A stretch of 64,000 bases of DNA from Gossypium raimondii. Its lineage: Eukaryota > Streptophyta > Magnoliopsida > Malvales > Malvaceae. This document shows positions 11,741-24,059 of the stretch, piece after piece (positions within the stretch are counted from its first letter, which is position 1; each line of letters opens with the position of its first letter). A program made the translations under genes and the position numbers. The notes beneath the pieces were generated by a model. That model was given only the letters and a program-made list of their open reading frames with translations. It was not told where the DNA came from and searched no databases. The stretch covers positions 12,966,028 to 13,030,027 of the forward strand of contig NC_068576.1 of NCBI RefSeq assembly GCF_025698545.1, given 5' to 3'.

Positions 11741-13218
11741 GTAAACAGCCTCTAAAAAAAATAGTCGATGAATGGACTACCGTTCACAAAAAACCCAACA
11801 AAGGGAAAGCATTATCAAACTCCAAAAAAAGATTTGTACCTGCACAAATACCATTTTATCCTAACCAATGATATTATGTGTCATATCCAATGGTAAACCA
11901 ACCACTTGGACCAAATGTTTTAAAATATACAATGGTAAACCAACCAGTTGGAAACAGTTTTTCAAATTTGGTGGGTCAATCACCAATGTCCCAAGATCCA
12001 TATTTAGCATCACAAACTAGTTATGCTGATATGATCAAAGGATCAGAAAATTTGTTGAAAAAACAACAAATTGAAGAAGAAAAAGAAATTTTACAAATAA
12101 AAGATTTTTACAATCCTGGATTATCACCAGAAAATTATGATTTTATAAACGAGATATGGAAAACCCATATTTCAAATCAAAGAGCTAATTTCAGAAGAGC
12201 TCTTACCGGATTTTCATTATTTTTAGTTGAAAAAACAACTAAAGAAAATGAAGTGAAGATTTATTATTAAAATCTATTTTATACGAGAGATTGGGATGAC
12301 TTCCAACTCTTTGTTATGGATATTAAGGAGATAAACAATCTTCTTTATATTATTCAATATTTTATTCATAAAGGAAAAACAATTCTATTATGGATAAAAT
12401 ATTTAGAATATGTATGTATAATAAAGCTAGGAAATTATTACGGTAGAAATATTCACAAAAATAAATGAAGTAATTTGCGAATGACAAATTCAATTTCAAA
12501 AAGCTTTTCGAATATTTTCTACAAGCATATGTTTTAATGATTATTTAGATAATGAATTTCCTACTTTCAAATACAGATTAGATCATGAACCATTTGATAT
12601 AACCAATATTGAATGGGGTTTTACTAAAAAGTAGTTGTGCAAAATCTCTCTTTTCATCTTTTAAAAGATTTTCCAGCTATTGTAAAGTCGGTTATACAAA
12701 ACATCATAAACAATGATGATTTTATTACTATTTTCATATTGAAATTAGTAGTCTAATTGGTATAGTGAACAAGAAAAATTTTATCGGTAGTATCAAATTT
12801 GGATTATTAAAAGATGATTGGAACCCCCCAATTATGTGCTGTTAAAGAAGACAAAGAACATTTGTCAAAAACTATTGATGAATGTTATAATAAATTTGAT
12901 CATTATCAAGTCCAAACAGGAATTGATTTATTGTCACAAGCCCATTATCTTCTCCATGATGATGTTTATAAATTATGGACGGATGGAAGAAGGATATTGG
13001 CATTTCCTAATGGAAACATCCAAGAGGAAAGAGATGAAGAATCTGTGAAGTTGTTAAAAAAGATTGTTGAAACGGAGATAGAAGAATTTCCGTCTCATAT
13101 TACAAAAAAAATCAAAAATATATGGGAGGCTTGGAACTCACCACCAAGACTTTCATCAGATTCTTTACATTTGGATGAGATTGAAGAAATGAATCTCAAT
13201 AATATGCAAGAAGGTTGA
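11731..13218 (+). pseudogene. Viral ORF2 (unknown function), copy 1
   Basis: This copy matches the ORF2 at 16089-17551 closely. Its start is AGG where the other copy has ATG. Open stretches at 11878-12270 and 12814-13218 contain the recognisable phrases YADMIKGSENLLKK and LLSQAHYLLHDDVYKLW. Between them the frame is lost. I recognise no enzyme domain; the protein is mostly polar and helical in character. Function in florendoviruses is unknown to me. Confidence 0.75.
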
Positions 13219-13744
13219 AGTCAACAAAGATAGCAAGCTGAAAGAAAGGCAATCCACATGCCAACAAAAAGTTTGGCAACGTGGAAATCATGATGATGTA
13301 AGCTATAATGGAAGCAATCAATGACATCCAGTTGCAGACAAAAAGTCTTGCAACGTGGAAGATTTCATCAAACCAATGATGATGCAAGCAATGACGGAAG
13401 CTACCATGACACAAGTAAGTGATAGAAGCAGCCATTAATTCAAGCATGCAACGTGGAAACAACCAAGGCCATGCAATTAAAGTTACAAGAAGACAAATGA
13501 GACGTTGAAGCAGCCACATCCATTTGAAGCCGAATCCTTATCAGAAACACTGTTCGGGGTTCAAAATACGATTGTATAGAATTTTTAGAATTTCTCTATA
13601 AATTGAGAGGAAAGATCAATTGTATAGCATCTTAGAATTACCAAATAATAAGATCTTGTAAATTACCAAATACTTTACTTTTCAGTTCTCTCTTTTGTAA
13701 ACTTTTCCTTTTGTAATAAAAGAGTCTATATTCCTTTCGCTCAT
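13219..13744 (+). promoter_or_regulatory. Viral intergenic promoter region, copy 1
   Basis: Non-coding, rich in repeated CAACGTGGAA and GATGATGCAAGC phrases, with TGACG-type motifs (GCAATGACGGAAGC) upstream of a TATA box (TATAAATT, 13597-13604). It is followed by a T-rich leader with AATAAAAGAG. This is the arrangement of a pararetrovirus promoter. At about 13745 the leader is cut and joined to coat-protein sequence, so the primer site and ORF1 start are missing from this copy. Confidence 0.65.
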
Positions 13745-14494
13745 ACTCTCTAAAATAAAAGATTGTTCTTAAATTATGATGAAGATAAAAAAGATCAAGA
13801 TAGTACATCTAGTTATATCCTTTCTAAGATTAAATTATGTGATATTAGATATTTAGAAGATTTTTGTAAACAATTTCTTCATGAATATCAAAAGTTAAAA
13901 AATGAAAATATAGAATTTTGGAAAAACCAATATTTTCATAAACTACCCCCACCCTGGGATGAGATACGTATAAACAAATATGTGTCTTCTTTAGAAAAGC
14001 ACAGTAAAACATCCGGATTTCCAACAAAAAATCTAGATACTATAGGAAATAGGATAAACTTTGCACGTGAAAGAATAACTTTACATTTTTTGCAAAGTAA
14101 AGTTGTTAAACAAGTTAAGCATAAATTAAGTGATAGGCATTGTAGTAAGATACTAGAAAATGAATGGGAATTTGGTTGTAAACAAATATATCCAAATATT
14201 TATAAAAAGCATAAAAAATATAAATTAAGAAAATGGAAACCAGGTAATAAAAAATTCTCTGGTAAAAATCAAAAGGTTGTTAGAAGAAAAACCTCTAATA
14301 AACCAAAGAAACAAATTTGTAAGTGCTTCATCTGTGATGAAGAAGGTCATATTGCTAGCAACTGTCCTAACAAAGGGAAAAATGCTAGGAAAATGATAAA
14401 AAGTCTTGAAGAACAAGATTTAGAAATTTGTTTTCAAAAGGAAATAAATCCTGAAGAAATATTATATGAGTTAATATCGAAAGCATTACGATAA
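13745..14494 (+). pseudogene. Viral coat protein region of ORF1
   Basis: An open stretch of 243 codons (13763-14494). It ends in a basic segment followed by a CCHC knuckle CFICDEEGHIASNC (about 14326-14367), the nucleic-acid-binding hallmark of caulimovirid coat proteins. Upstream residues (YLEDFCKQFLHEYQKL, LPPPWDEIR) are capsid-like. The N-terminal half of the coat region is absent here but present in inverse orientation at 19450-19935. Confidence 0.82.
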
Positions 14495-15625
14495 TAACGA
14501 TGAATATATATTTATGTTTAATATAGGAAGTAGTTCTAATAATCAATTAGGAGAAATTCGAATTACGAAAAACAAGATATTAAATTAGGAAATTTAATCG
14601 GAGAAGAAAAAGACTTTTCGATGAAATTATAGAAAAAATTAATAAAAATCATATTTCTAAAGAGGAAATATATAAGATCTCTAATTTTAAAATATGGACT
14701 CAGAGACATATAGAAAAAATTAGCGGTAACACAGTCGCTAAGGATACAAGAGGAGGATTAACAGAAATCCCTCTCCTTAATAAAGAGAAAATTAAGAGGA
14801 TTAGAAAGAAATATCCTCAGGCTGTAAATCCCTCTCTTTACTAAAGAGAAAATTAAGAGGATTAGAAAGAAATATCCTCAGGTCAAATATATACATTTAG
14901 GTATAATCATAATTACTATTAGAGCCTTATTTAGAAGAGGTCATGGTATTCCTATAATAGCTGCCCTTTTAGATAAAAGATTTGAAAATTCAAGAAAAGC
15001 ACTTATTGGAGGTATTTAGTCTAATTTACATACAAGCGTAATAGGATTTAAAGTTAAACCAAATTATTTTATTTCCATTACAGATCCTCTAATAGAAGAG
15101 TGTCTTTGCCTTAGGATTCAGACAAAAAATTCTGATATTAATGATTTAGCAGAAGATCTAGCAATCAGTTGGACTTCTATTAATGAATATACAAATACGA
15201 CAGAAGTAGAAATAAAAGAGATTAATAACAAAATTATTGAACTCTTTGAACCAAACAGGTTTACTACTGAAATACAGCCGAAATTATTAGATTTAAGAGA
15301 TCTTTCAATTCCAAGAGACTGGATGTTAGAAAGAATAAATAGTTCTAGTACTTCTAAACCAGTAAGTACTATAGAATATATGTCATCAGGAAATAAACTA
15401 TATTTTAAAAATAATTTTATAACCAATACAAATGACAATTTAGCCTTACCCTCCAGTTCTCAACTAGAAGAAGAAGAGGATAATATTAGTACAAATAGTA
15501 CACCAATAGGAATTAAAGTCATTCAAATTACTATATTTCCTATTGAACCTAGTCATAATTCTAGAAAAACTAGAATGGAAGAAATTCAATCTTCAAAATT
15601 GATAAAAATCAAAGGTTGGAATTAA
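14495..15625 (+). pseudogene. Viral movement protein region
   Basis: After several frame changes the translation gives YIHLGIIIITIRALFRRG (about 14887-14940). This is the conserved core of the 30K-superfamily movement protein of caulimovirids, which opens plasmodesmata for cell-to-cell spread. The downstream part (15118-15625) reads with few breaks on the plus strand (LFEPNRFTTEIQPKLLDLRD). A TAG interrupts the core near 15018, and about 46 bases near 14776-14822 are repeated at 14834-14881, disturbing the frame. Confidence 0.78.
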
Positions 15626-16088
15626 TATTAAAGTTACATTCCAATTTAGAAAATATAAAAATATTCTCTAAATGCTTTAATAGATCTGGAGCTACAATCA
15701 GTAGTTGTAGGAAAAATGCAATCCACAGAGAAAATGGGAATTAATGAGAAAACCTATAATCATAAGAGGTATAGACGGTAGTAAAACCATTATAAATTAT
15801 AAAGCTAAAAATATACCAATCTATATTAACAATGTTAGATTTGTAATTCCTAAAATAGTATGTTTTCCTACGATACGAGGAAGATATATTATTAGGTAAT
15901 AATTTTATTTGTAAATATTTACCCTTTACTATTGATAAACATTCTATTTGGTTATTAGTAAAAAAAAAATTTAGAAATACCTCTTGATAATAATAATAAG
16001 ATTGTGTGTAATAAAAATTTTACATCAGTTAAACTATTAGATAATTAATAATTATTACTAATAATTGTTGATTATCTTAGCAGGTTCT
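15626..16088 (+). pseudogene. Viral aspartic protease remnant
   Basis: A degraded S-G-A-T-I-S-S-C phrase near 15685 matches the protease active-site region, here without the catalytic Asp in frame. DILLGNNF near 15885 matches the conserved second half of the protease. The matching piece at 23150-23600 is somewhat better kept. The RT that should follow is absent; ORF2 copy 2 begins instead at 16089. Confidence 0.65.
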
Positions 16089-17551
16089 ATGGATAGAGGT
16101 AAACAGCCTCTAAAAGAAATAGTCGGTGAATGGACTACTGTTCACAAAAAACCCAACAAAGGGAAAGCAGTATCAAACTCTAAAAACGGATTTGTACCTG
16201 CACAAATACCATTTTATCCTAACCAAGGATATTATGTGTCATATCCAATGGTAAACCAACCACTTGGACCAAATGTTTTAAAATATCCAATGGTAAACCA
16301 ACCAGTTGGAAACAGTTTTTCAAATTTGGTGGGCCAATCACCAATGTCCCAAGATCCATATTTAGCATCACAAACTAGTTATGCTGATATGATCAAAGGA
16401 TCAGAAAATTTGTTGAAAAAACAACAAATTGAAGAAGAAAAAGAAATTTTACAGATAAAAGATTTTTATAATCCTGGATTATTACCAGAAAATTATAGTT
16501 TTATAAACGAGATATGGAAAACCCATATTTCAAATCAAAGAGCTAATTTCAGAAGAGCTCTTACGGATTTTCATTATTTTTAGTTGAAAACAACTAAAGA
16601 AAATGAAGCTAAAGATTTATTATTAAAATCTATTTTATCTGAGAGATTGGGATGACTTCCAACTCTTTGTTATGGATATTAAGGAGATAAACAATCTTCT
16701 TTATATTATTCGATATTTTATTCATAAAGGGATAAACAATTCTATTATGAATAAAATATATAGAATATGTATGTATAATAAAGCTAGGAAATTATTATCG
16801 GTAGAAATATTCACAAAAATAAATGAAGTAATTTGCGAATGACAAATTCAATTTCAAAAAGCTTTTTAGAATATTTTCTACAAGCATATGTTTTAATGAT
16901 TATTTAGATAATGAATTTCCTACTTTAAAATACAGATTAGATCATGAACCATTTGATATAACCAATATTGAATGGGGTTTTACTAAAGAAGTAGTTGTGC
17001 AAAATCTCTCTTTTCATCTTTTAAAAGATTTTCCAGCTATTGTAAAGTCAGTTATACAAAACATCATAAACAATGATGATTTTTATTACTATTTTCATAT
17101 TGAAATTAGTAGTCTAATTAGTATAGCTGAACAAGAAAAATTTTATCAGCCGTATCAAATTTGGATTATTAAAAAGATGATTGGAACCCCCCAATTATCT
17201 ACTGTTAAAGAAGACAAAGATCATTTGTCAAAAACTATTGATGAATGTTATAATAAATTTGATCATTATCAAGTCCAAACAGGAATTGATTTATTGTCAC
17301 AAGCCCATTATCTTCTCCATGATGATGTTTATAAATTATGGATGGATGGAAGAAGGATATTGGCATTTCCTAATGGAAACATCCAAGAGGAAAGAGATGA
17401 AGAATCTGTGAAGTTGTTAAAAAAGATTGTTGAAACGGAGATAGAAGAATTTCCATCTCATATTATAAAAAAAATCAAAAATATATGGGAGACTTGGAAC
17501 TCACCACCAAGACTTTCATCAGATTCTTTACATTTGGATGAGATTGAATAA
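16089..17551 (+). pseudogene. Viral ORF2 (unknown function), copy 2
   Basis: ATG at 16089 opens MDRGKQPLKEIVGEW. The frame holds to 16583, is lost through about 16990, and resumes 16997-17551 (MQNLSFHLLKDFPAIV...). The broken middle part shares specific lesions with copy 1, for example GGGATGACTTCC (12293 and 16650) and GCGAATGACAAATTC (12477 and 16836). The breaks therefore predate the duplication of this block. No known domain is recognised. Confidence 0.78.
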
Positions 17552-18152
17552 ATGAATCTCAATAATATACAAGAATGTTGAAGTCAACAAAGATAGCAAG
17601 CTGAAAGAAAGGCAATCCACATTCCAACAAAAAGTTCGGCAACGTGGAAATCATGATGATGTAAGCTATAATGGAAGCAACCATAAAGGCTAATCAATGA
17701 CATCCAGTTGCAGACAAAAAGTCTTGCAACGTGGAAGATTTCATCAAACCAATGATGATGCAAGCAATGACGGAAGCTACCATGAGACAAGCAAGTGATG
17801 GAAGCAGCCATTAATTCAAGCATGCAACGTGGAAACAACCAAGGCATGCAATTAAAGTTACAAGCAGACAAATGAGACGTGGAAGCAGCCACATCCATTT
17901 GAAGCTGAATCCTTATCAGAAACACTGTTCGGGATTCAAAATACGATTGTATAGAATTTTTAAAACTCCTCTATAAATAGGGAGGAAAGATCAGTTGTAT
18001 AGACATCTTAGAATTACCAAATAATAAGATCTTGTAAATTACCAAATACTTTACTTTTCAGTTCTCTCTTTTGTAAACTTTTCCTTTTGTAATAAAAGAG
18101 TCTATATTCCCTTCCGGTCATACTCTCTATCCCTTCACTAAGCCACCAGAAC
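17552..18152 (+). promoter_or_regulatory. Viral intergenic promoter and leader start, copy 2
   Basis: Same region as 13219-13744 but complete. TGACG-type motifs (CAATGACGGAAGC near 17766) lie upstream of a strong TATA box TATAAATA (17972-17979). A T-rich leader with AATAAAAGAG near 18092 follows and leads into the primer site. It would drive the viral pregenomic RNA on the plus strand. Activity is not shown by sequence alone. Confidence 0.7.
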
Positions 18153-18164
18153 TGGTATCAGAGG
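18153..18164 (+). other. Viral tRNA-iMet primer-binding site
   Basis: TGGTATCAGAGG matches 11 of 12 bases of the initiator tRNA-Met complement (TGGTATCAGAGC) used as minus-strand primer site by plant pararetroviruses. It lies about 180 bases downstream of the TATA box and about 220 upstream of the ORF1 start, as expected. Confidence 0.85.
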
Positions 18165-18380
18165 TGCCGGTGTAACGAGTTTCTAGAGAAATAATATCGT
18201 AATATCCATTGTAAGTTTTTGTCTTCGATTTACATTTCCGTTTGTTTCACAGTTGTTTGTTTCAAAACCCATATATCTGTTATTCTGTCTTCTTGTTGCC
18301 GTTGAGTCCAGGGAGGACGTTAGGCGTTGTGTGAAGATGATATAGATAATAGACGGTCTTAGGTATCAGGAACAAACATT

Positions 18381-19440
18381 ATGGAACAAATTGAGTGTCA
18401 ATTTCAAGATAAAACTTGTAATCATCTTACGCATATAGACTCTAGAAATGAAAACAACATTTTATCTCTAAGTTAGGGTATAAATAGTCTTGTTGATATG
18501 ACTTCTTTTTATTTTTCTAAGTTATGTAACAAGGTCGATAAAGTAGAAGAAAATATAGATAATTTAGGAGATATAAAAATTTAGACTTAAACCATGAGTC
18601 TAAAGAAATATTAACTAATATTAATAATAAATTAGAATAAATTTTTAATAATAATATCGAGTCGATGTAGATTTAGATCCTTTATATTATGATAATGGTA
18701 AGGATAATATTTTAGTATTATTTGAAGAAGAAAACACTTCTTACGATGAATCAACATCTATGTTAAAAATTATAAAAAACATAAAAAGCGGAAAAAGATG
18801 ATAAACAAAAAATATGATTTCGGTCCTATAAAACCCTTATAGAACATTGGAAAGAAAAATTTAGTAATAGTAATGATCAACGTGAAAGAGTTGAATATTT
18901 AAAATTAATTGAAAAACTTTATGAAAAACATAAAGATCTATTTTCTATGTTTAATTATCATTATATGTTAAAATATGATGATCTGACAGTAGTAAGTCGA
19001 GTAATTACGAAAACACGAATTATTAAAAATCAATCGATGAAGAAAAACTTGTGAGATCGGGATGAAGACATAAAAGTCTCAACTTATAATTACGATGAAA
19101 AACCACTTCATCGAAGATGAAAATATAGATATTCTGAACCAATGGATCTTGAACCAACAGATCCTTATGAAAAAAGAAAAATAGAGTCAGATAGTCAAAC
19201 AGATGATTATCTTAGGTCTTTAAACAAAAATTTTGAAATTGATAATGATACTATAATAATTTTTGGTAATAAAACCGATAATACAGCAACCAATGAAGTA
19301 AAACCTGAATATCCAGGAGAAACTTCTAATCAACCTGTTCAACAAAGAATAGATTATTTAAATAAAAGAAATGTGGCCCAAGGTGGAATTTAGTTAGATT
19401 TGACCACTATGTAAAATCTCTTATATGTAAAATCTAAACA
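18381..19440 (+). pseudogene. Viral ORF1 N-terminal region, copy a
   Basis: ATG at 18381 starts MEQIECQFQDKTCNH after the leader. The region is acidic and low in complexity farther on. The frame breaks early (TAG near 18474) and repeatedly after that, and reopens at 19142-19393. It is fused at about 19440 to an inverted block. I do not recognise an enzymatic domain in this N-terminal part. Confidence 0.75.
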
Positions 19441-20965
19441 CATAAGACAAATATTTGTTTATACATATCTCATCCCAGGGTGGGGGTAGTTTATGAAAAT
19501 ATTGGTTTTTCCAAAATTCTATATTTTCATTTTTTAACTTTTTGATATTCATGAAGAAATTTTTTAGAAAAATCTTCTAAATATCTAATATCAGATAATT
19601 TTAACTAGATGTACTATCTTGATCTTTTTTATCAAAATATCCACAAAATTTTGTTTTTAGAATTCAGGTTAATCCTTTTAAAAGATCCTTAGGGGTTCCT
19701 ATCTGGTTGATTAATCGCCTCTTTTGTTCTTTACCTTTCTCAGACTCTTCCCAACGTCAAGAAATTGTAGAACATCTCCTTGAAATGTTCCAACAAAGTA
19801 ATTTAAAAATTTTTCTTTTGACCATGTGTTGTTGTTTACAACAATAGTCATAGATTGTGCCCAATCATCAATAATTTTTTCATAATTAGCAATAGGAATA
19901 TTGGTCAAATCTAAATAAATTCCACCTTGGGCCACATTTCTTTTATTTAAATCATCTATTCTTTGTTGAACAGGTTTATTAGAAGTTTCTCCTGGATATT
20001 CAGGTTTTACTTCATTGGTTGCTATATTATCGGTTTTATTACCAAAAATTATTATAGTATCATTATCAATTTCAAATTTTTTTTAAAGACCTAAGATAAT
20101 CATCTATTTGACTATCTGACTCTATTTTTGTTTTTCCATAAGGATCTGTTGGTTCAGTATCCATTGGTTCAGGAATATCTATATTTTCATCTTCAGATGA
20201 AGTGGTTTCTTCATCAGAATTATAAGTTGAGACTTTTATGTCTTCATCCTAATCTGTTGAAGTTTTTTCTTCATCAGATTGATTTTTTAATAATTCTGTG
20301 TTTTCAGAATTACTCGACTTACTGCTATCCGTATCATCATATTTTAACATATAATGATAATTAAACATAGAAAATAGATCTTTATGTTTTTCATAAAGTT
20401 CTTCAATTAATTTTAAATATTCAACTCTTTCAAGTTGATCATTAGTAGTAGTAAATTTTTCTTTCCAATGTTCTATAAGGTTTTATAGGACCGGAAATCA
20501 TATTCTTTTGTTTATCATCTTTTTTCGTTTTTATGTTTTTATAATTTTTAACATAGATGTTGATTCATCGAAGAAGTATTTTCTTCTTGAGATAATACTA
20601 AAGTATTATCTTTACCATTACCATAATATAAAGGACCTAAATCTATATCGACTCGATATTATTATTAAAACTTGTTCTAATTTATTAGTAATATTAGTTA
20701 ATATTTCTTTAGGCTCATGGTTTAAGTCTAAATTTTTATATCTCCTAAATTATCTATCTTTTCTTCTACTTTACTAACCTTTTACATAACTTAGAAAAAT
20801 AAAAGAAGTCATATCAACAAGACTATTTATACCCTTACTCGGAGATGAAATGTTGTTTTCATTTCTAGAGTCTATATCGTAATATGATTACAAGTTTTAT
20901 CTTGAAATTGACATTCAATTTGTTCCATAATGTTTGTTCCGGTACCTAAGACCGTCTATTGTGTT
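19441..20965 (-). pseudogene. Viral ORF1 N-terminal and coat region, inverted copy b
   Basis: On the minus strand this block runs from the leader and ATG at 20928 (MEQIECQF) through the acidic region to the coat protein N-terminal part (19711-19935: YEKIIDDWAQSMTIVV, FLNYFVGTFQGDVLQF). It ends with coat sequence matching 13850-13970. It is the only place in the window with the N-terminal half of the coat domain. Frame breaks are frequent. Confidence 0.75.
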
Positions 20966-21545
20966 ATTACTAAAATTCTCATTTTATCATTATCAATTTT
21001 AAAATCTCTATTTAAATGCCTAAGATAATCATCTGTTTGATTATCAGACTCAATTTTCCTTTTTCTATATGGATCTGTTGGATCAGTATCCATAGGTTCT
21101 GGAATTTCTATATTTTCATCTTCAGATGAAGTGTTTTCTTCATCAGAATTATAAGTTGAGACTTTTATATCTTCATCGATCATTGAAGTTTTTCTTCATC
21201 GATTGATTTTTATTAATTACGTGTTTCGAATTACTCGACTTACTGCTATCCGTATCATCATATTTTAACATATAATGATAATTAAACATAGAAAATAGAT
21301 CTTTATGTTTTTCATAAAGTTCTTCAATTAATTTTAAATATTCAACTCTTTCAAGTTGATCATTAGTAGTAGTAAATTTTTCTTTCCAATGTTCTATAAG
21401 GGTTTTATAAGACCGGAAATCATATTCTTTTGTTTATCATCTTTTTCCCTTTTTTCTATTTTTATAATTTTTAACATAGATGTTGGTTCATCGGAAGAAG
21501 TGTTTTGTTCTTGAGATAATACTAAATAGGTTGTTTAGTATTTTA
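20966..21545 (-). pseudogene. Viral ORF1 acidic region, inverted copy c
   Basis: A second minus-strand copy of the acidic part of ORF1 (20956-21183 open: DEDIKVSTYNSDEENTSSED). It is joined head-to-tail to copy b at about 20965 without the ORF1 start. Several CTG and CAG triplets in other copies read CG here. Confidence 0.7.
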
Positions 21546-22660
21546 GGAATACTAAAATATTAATAACACTATTTTAGGAAAATAGAACGTTTCAATATAA
21601 GTATAATAGTAATAAAGCTATACCAATATTTTATTATATGATGATGATATCCATTGTAAGTTTTTGTCTTTGATTTACATTTCCGTTTGTTTCACAGTTG
21701 TTTGTTTCAAAACCCATATATCTGTTATTCTATCTTATTGTTGCCGTTGAGTCCAGGGAGGACGTTAGGCGTTGTGTGAAGACGATATAGATAATAGACG
21801 GTCTTAGGTACCAGGAACAAACATTATGGAACAAATTGAGTGTCAATTTCAAGATAAAACTTGTAATCATATTACGCATATAGACTCTAGAAATGAAAAT
21901 AACATTTCATCTCTGAGTAAGGGTATAAATAGTCTTGTTGATATGACTTCTTTTTATTTTTCTAAGTTATGTAAAAAGGTCAGTAAAGTAGAAGAAAAGA
22001 TAGATAATTTAGGAGATATTAAAATTTAGACTTAAACCATGAGTCGAAGAAATATTAACTAATATTACTAATAAATTAGAACAAGCTTTTAATAATAGTA
22101 TCGAGTTTGATGTAGATTTAGGTCCTTTATATTATGGTAATGGTAAGGATAATATTTTAGTTTTATCAAGAAGAAAACACTTCATCCGATGAGTTGTCAT
22201 CTATGTTAAAAATTATAAAAACATAAAAATCGGAAAAAGATGATAAACAAAAGAATATGATTTCGGTCTTATAAAACCCTTATAGAACATTGGAAAGAAA
22301 AATTTACTAATAGTAATGATCAACTTGAGAGGGTTGAATATTTAAAATTAATTGAAGAACTTTATGAAAACATAAAGATCTATTTTCTATGTTTAATTAT
22401 CATTATATGTTAAAATATAATTATACGAGACAGTAGTAAGTCGAGTAATTCTGAAAACACAGAATTATTAAAAAGTCAATCTGATGAAGAAAAAACTTCA
22501 ACAGATCAAGATGAAGACATAAAAGTCTCAACTTATAATTCTGATGAAGAAACCACTTCATCTGAAGATGAAAATATAGATATTCCTGAACCAACAGATC
22601 CATATAGAAAAAGGAAAATGGAGTCGATATTCAAAAAATGATTATCGATTAAAGATTTAA
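21546..22660 (+). pseudogene. Viral leader and ORF1 N-terminal region, copy d
   Basis: About 100 bases of unrelated AT-rich filler (21546-21645) are followed by the viral leader without promoter or primer site. ATG at 21826 then opens 67 clean codons (MEQIECQFQDKTCNHITH). After that the frame breaks. With copy c it forms a second large inverted repeat around 21546-21645. Confidence 0.72.
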
Positions 22661-23130
22661 GTAAAGTTCAATATACAACCAGTATGTTGACTAGTAATAT
22701 AAAAATTTAACTATTGATGAGAAAGATCCTAAAAATATAAGAGAATTTATTAATAGAACTTCACTAGGACGGTTAAGTGTAAAACCTAATACTCATCATA
22801 GGCATAAAAAGAAAAATATAATAAACAAGTCAAAGGAAACTAGAAAATAAAAATTTGCTGGTCATATTAAGAGTCGGTTTTCTAGAAGAAAACTTCTAAA
22901 GAACTTAAAGATATTTTAGATATTAAGATAGGTCATATAGTCAAAAACTTTTCTAACAAAAGAAAAGAAGTTGGAAAAAGAATCAATAGTCTTGAAAAAC
23001 AAGATTTAGAAATAAGTTATAAAAAGGAAATAAATCCTTATAAAATTGAATCGATAAAAATGAAAAATATTTTTATTAGAAAATTCTAGAAATACTAGAA
23101 TTGAAAAATTAAAAGCAGTTCTTGACAAAT
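22661..23130 (+). pseudogene. Degraded viral ORF1 segment (coat C-terminal side)
   Basis: Translation in shifting frames gives GRLSVKPNTHHRHKKK and, near 22980, INSLEKQDLEISYKKEINP. The latter parallels the residues just after the CCHC knuckle at 14395-14455. The knuckle itself is not visible here. No open frame longer than about 60 codons remains. Confidence 0.55.
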
Positions 23131-23640
23131 GAAAATTGGGAAAAATGATATAATCACATTTTCAAATTTTCAAGCTAAGAAATATTATACTTCTATTGAA
23201 ATCACATTTCAATTTAGATAATATAAAAATATTCACATTTCAATTTAGAGAATATAAAAATATTCTTTGCACGCTTTGCTTGAATCTTGGAGCTACAACA
23301 AGTAGTTGCGAGAAAAAATGTTATTCTGTAGAAAATGGGAATTAATGAAAATCCTATTAATGCTATTGGAATAGATGATAAAGAAACCATAATCCAATAT
23401 AAGACAAGAAATATACCAATCTACATAAACAATGTTAGATTTGTAATTCCTAAGATGTTATATTTCCTTGAAATGCATGGAGATATATTACTAGGAAATA
23501 ATTTTATATATCATCATCTACCATTTTCTATAGATAAAAATTTGGTTACTTTGTCGTAGAAAAATTCTCGTGGAAATATCAACGGTAGAAAACCATAAGT
23601 TTGTGTGTAATAAAACTTTACACCAACTAGAAAAGAACAA
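23131..23640 (+). pseudogene. Viral aspartic protease fragment
   Basis: An SGATTSSC phrase near 23288 marks the active-site region without an intact D-S/T-G. The open stretch 23335-23559 then holds the second half, with NIPIYINNVRFVIP and DILLGNNF, typical of caulimovirid proteases upstream of RT. It is followed in natural order by the RT start. Confidence 0.7.
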
Positions 23641-24050
23641 ATTAAACAACTAGAAATAAATCATTGGTTGTTTAAAATATTAGGAAACAATTTTAGTGAT
23701 GAACCACTAAAGTTATGGAAAAATAGTCCTAGATCTTGTGAAATAAAATTGATAAATCCTAATAAAATCATTAGGGTTAAACCTATAATCTATACTAAAC
23801 AAGATATAGATGAATTTGATGTTCAAATAAATGAAATTTTAGAAAAGGACTAATAGAAAAACTAATAGTCATCATTCCATCCGCTTTCATGGTAAGATAT
23901 CATGCTGAAATTAAAAGAGGAAAAGCTAGGATGGTCATTAATTATAAGAGATTAAATCAAAACACTATTTTGATGGATATTTTATCCAAAGAAAGGAAGT
24001 TTTGATAAATCAAAGCTAAACATCATCATATAATAAAATATTATATCACT
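23641..24050 (+). pseudogene. Viral RT N-terminal fragment
   Basis: The open stretch 23668-23853 ends in KQDIDEFDVQINEILEKD, the fingers region before the first RT motifs. Next comes RGKARMVINYKRLNQ in another frame (about 23930-23970). The sequence stops near 24010 and is joined to an inverted RT palm fragment. Confidence 0.72.
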
Positions 24051-24059
24051 AATAAATAT

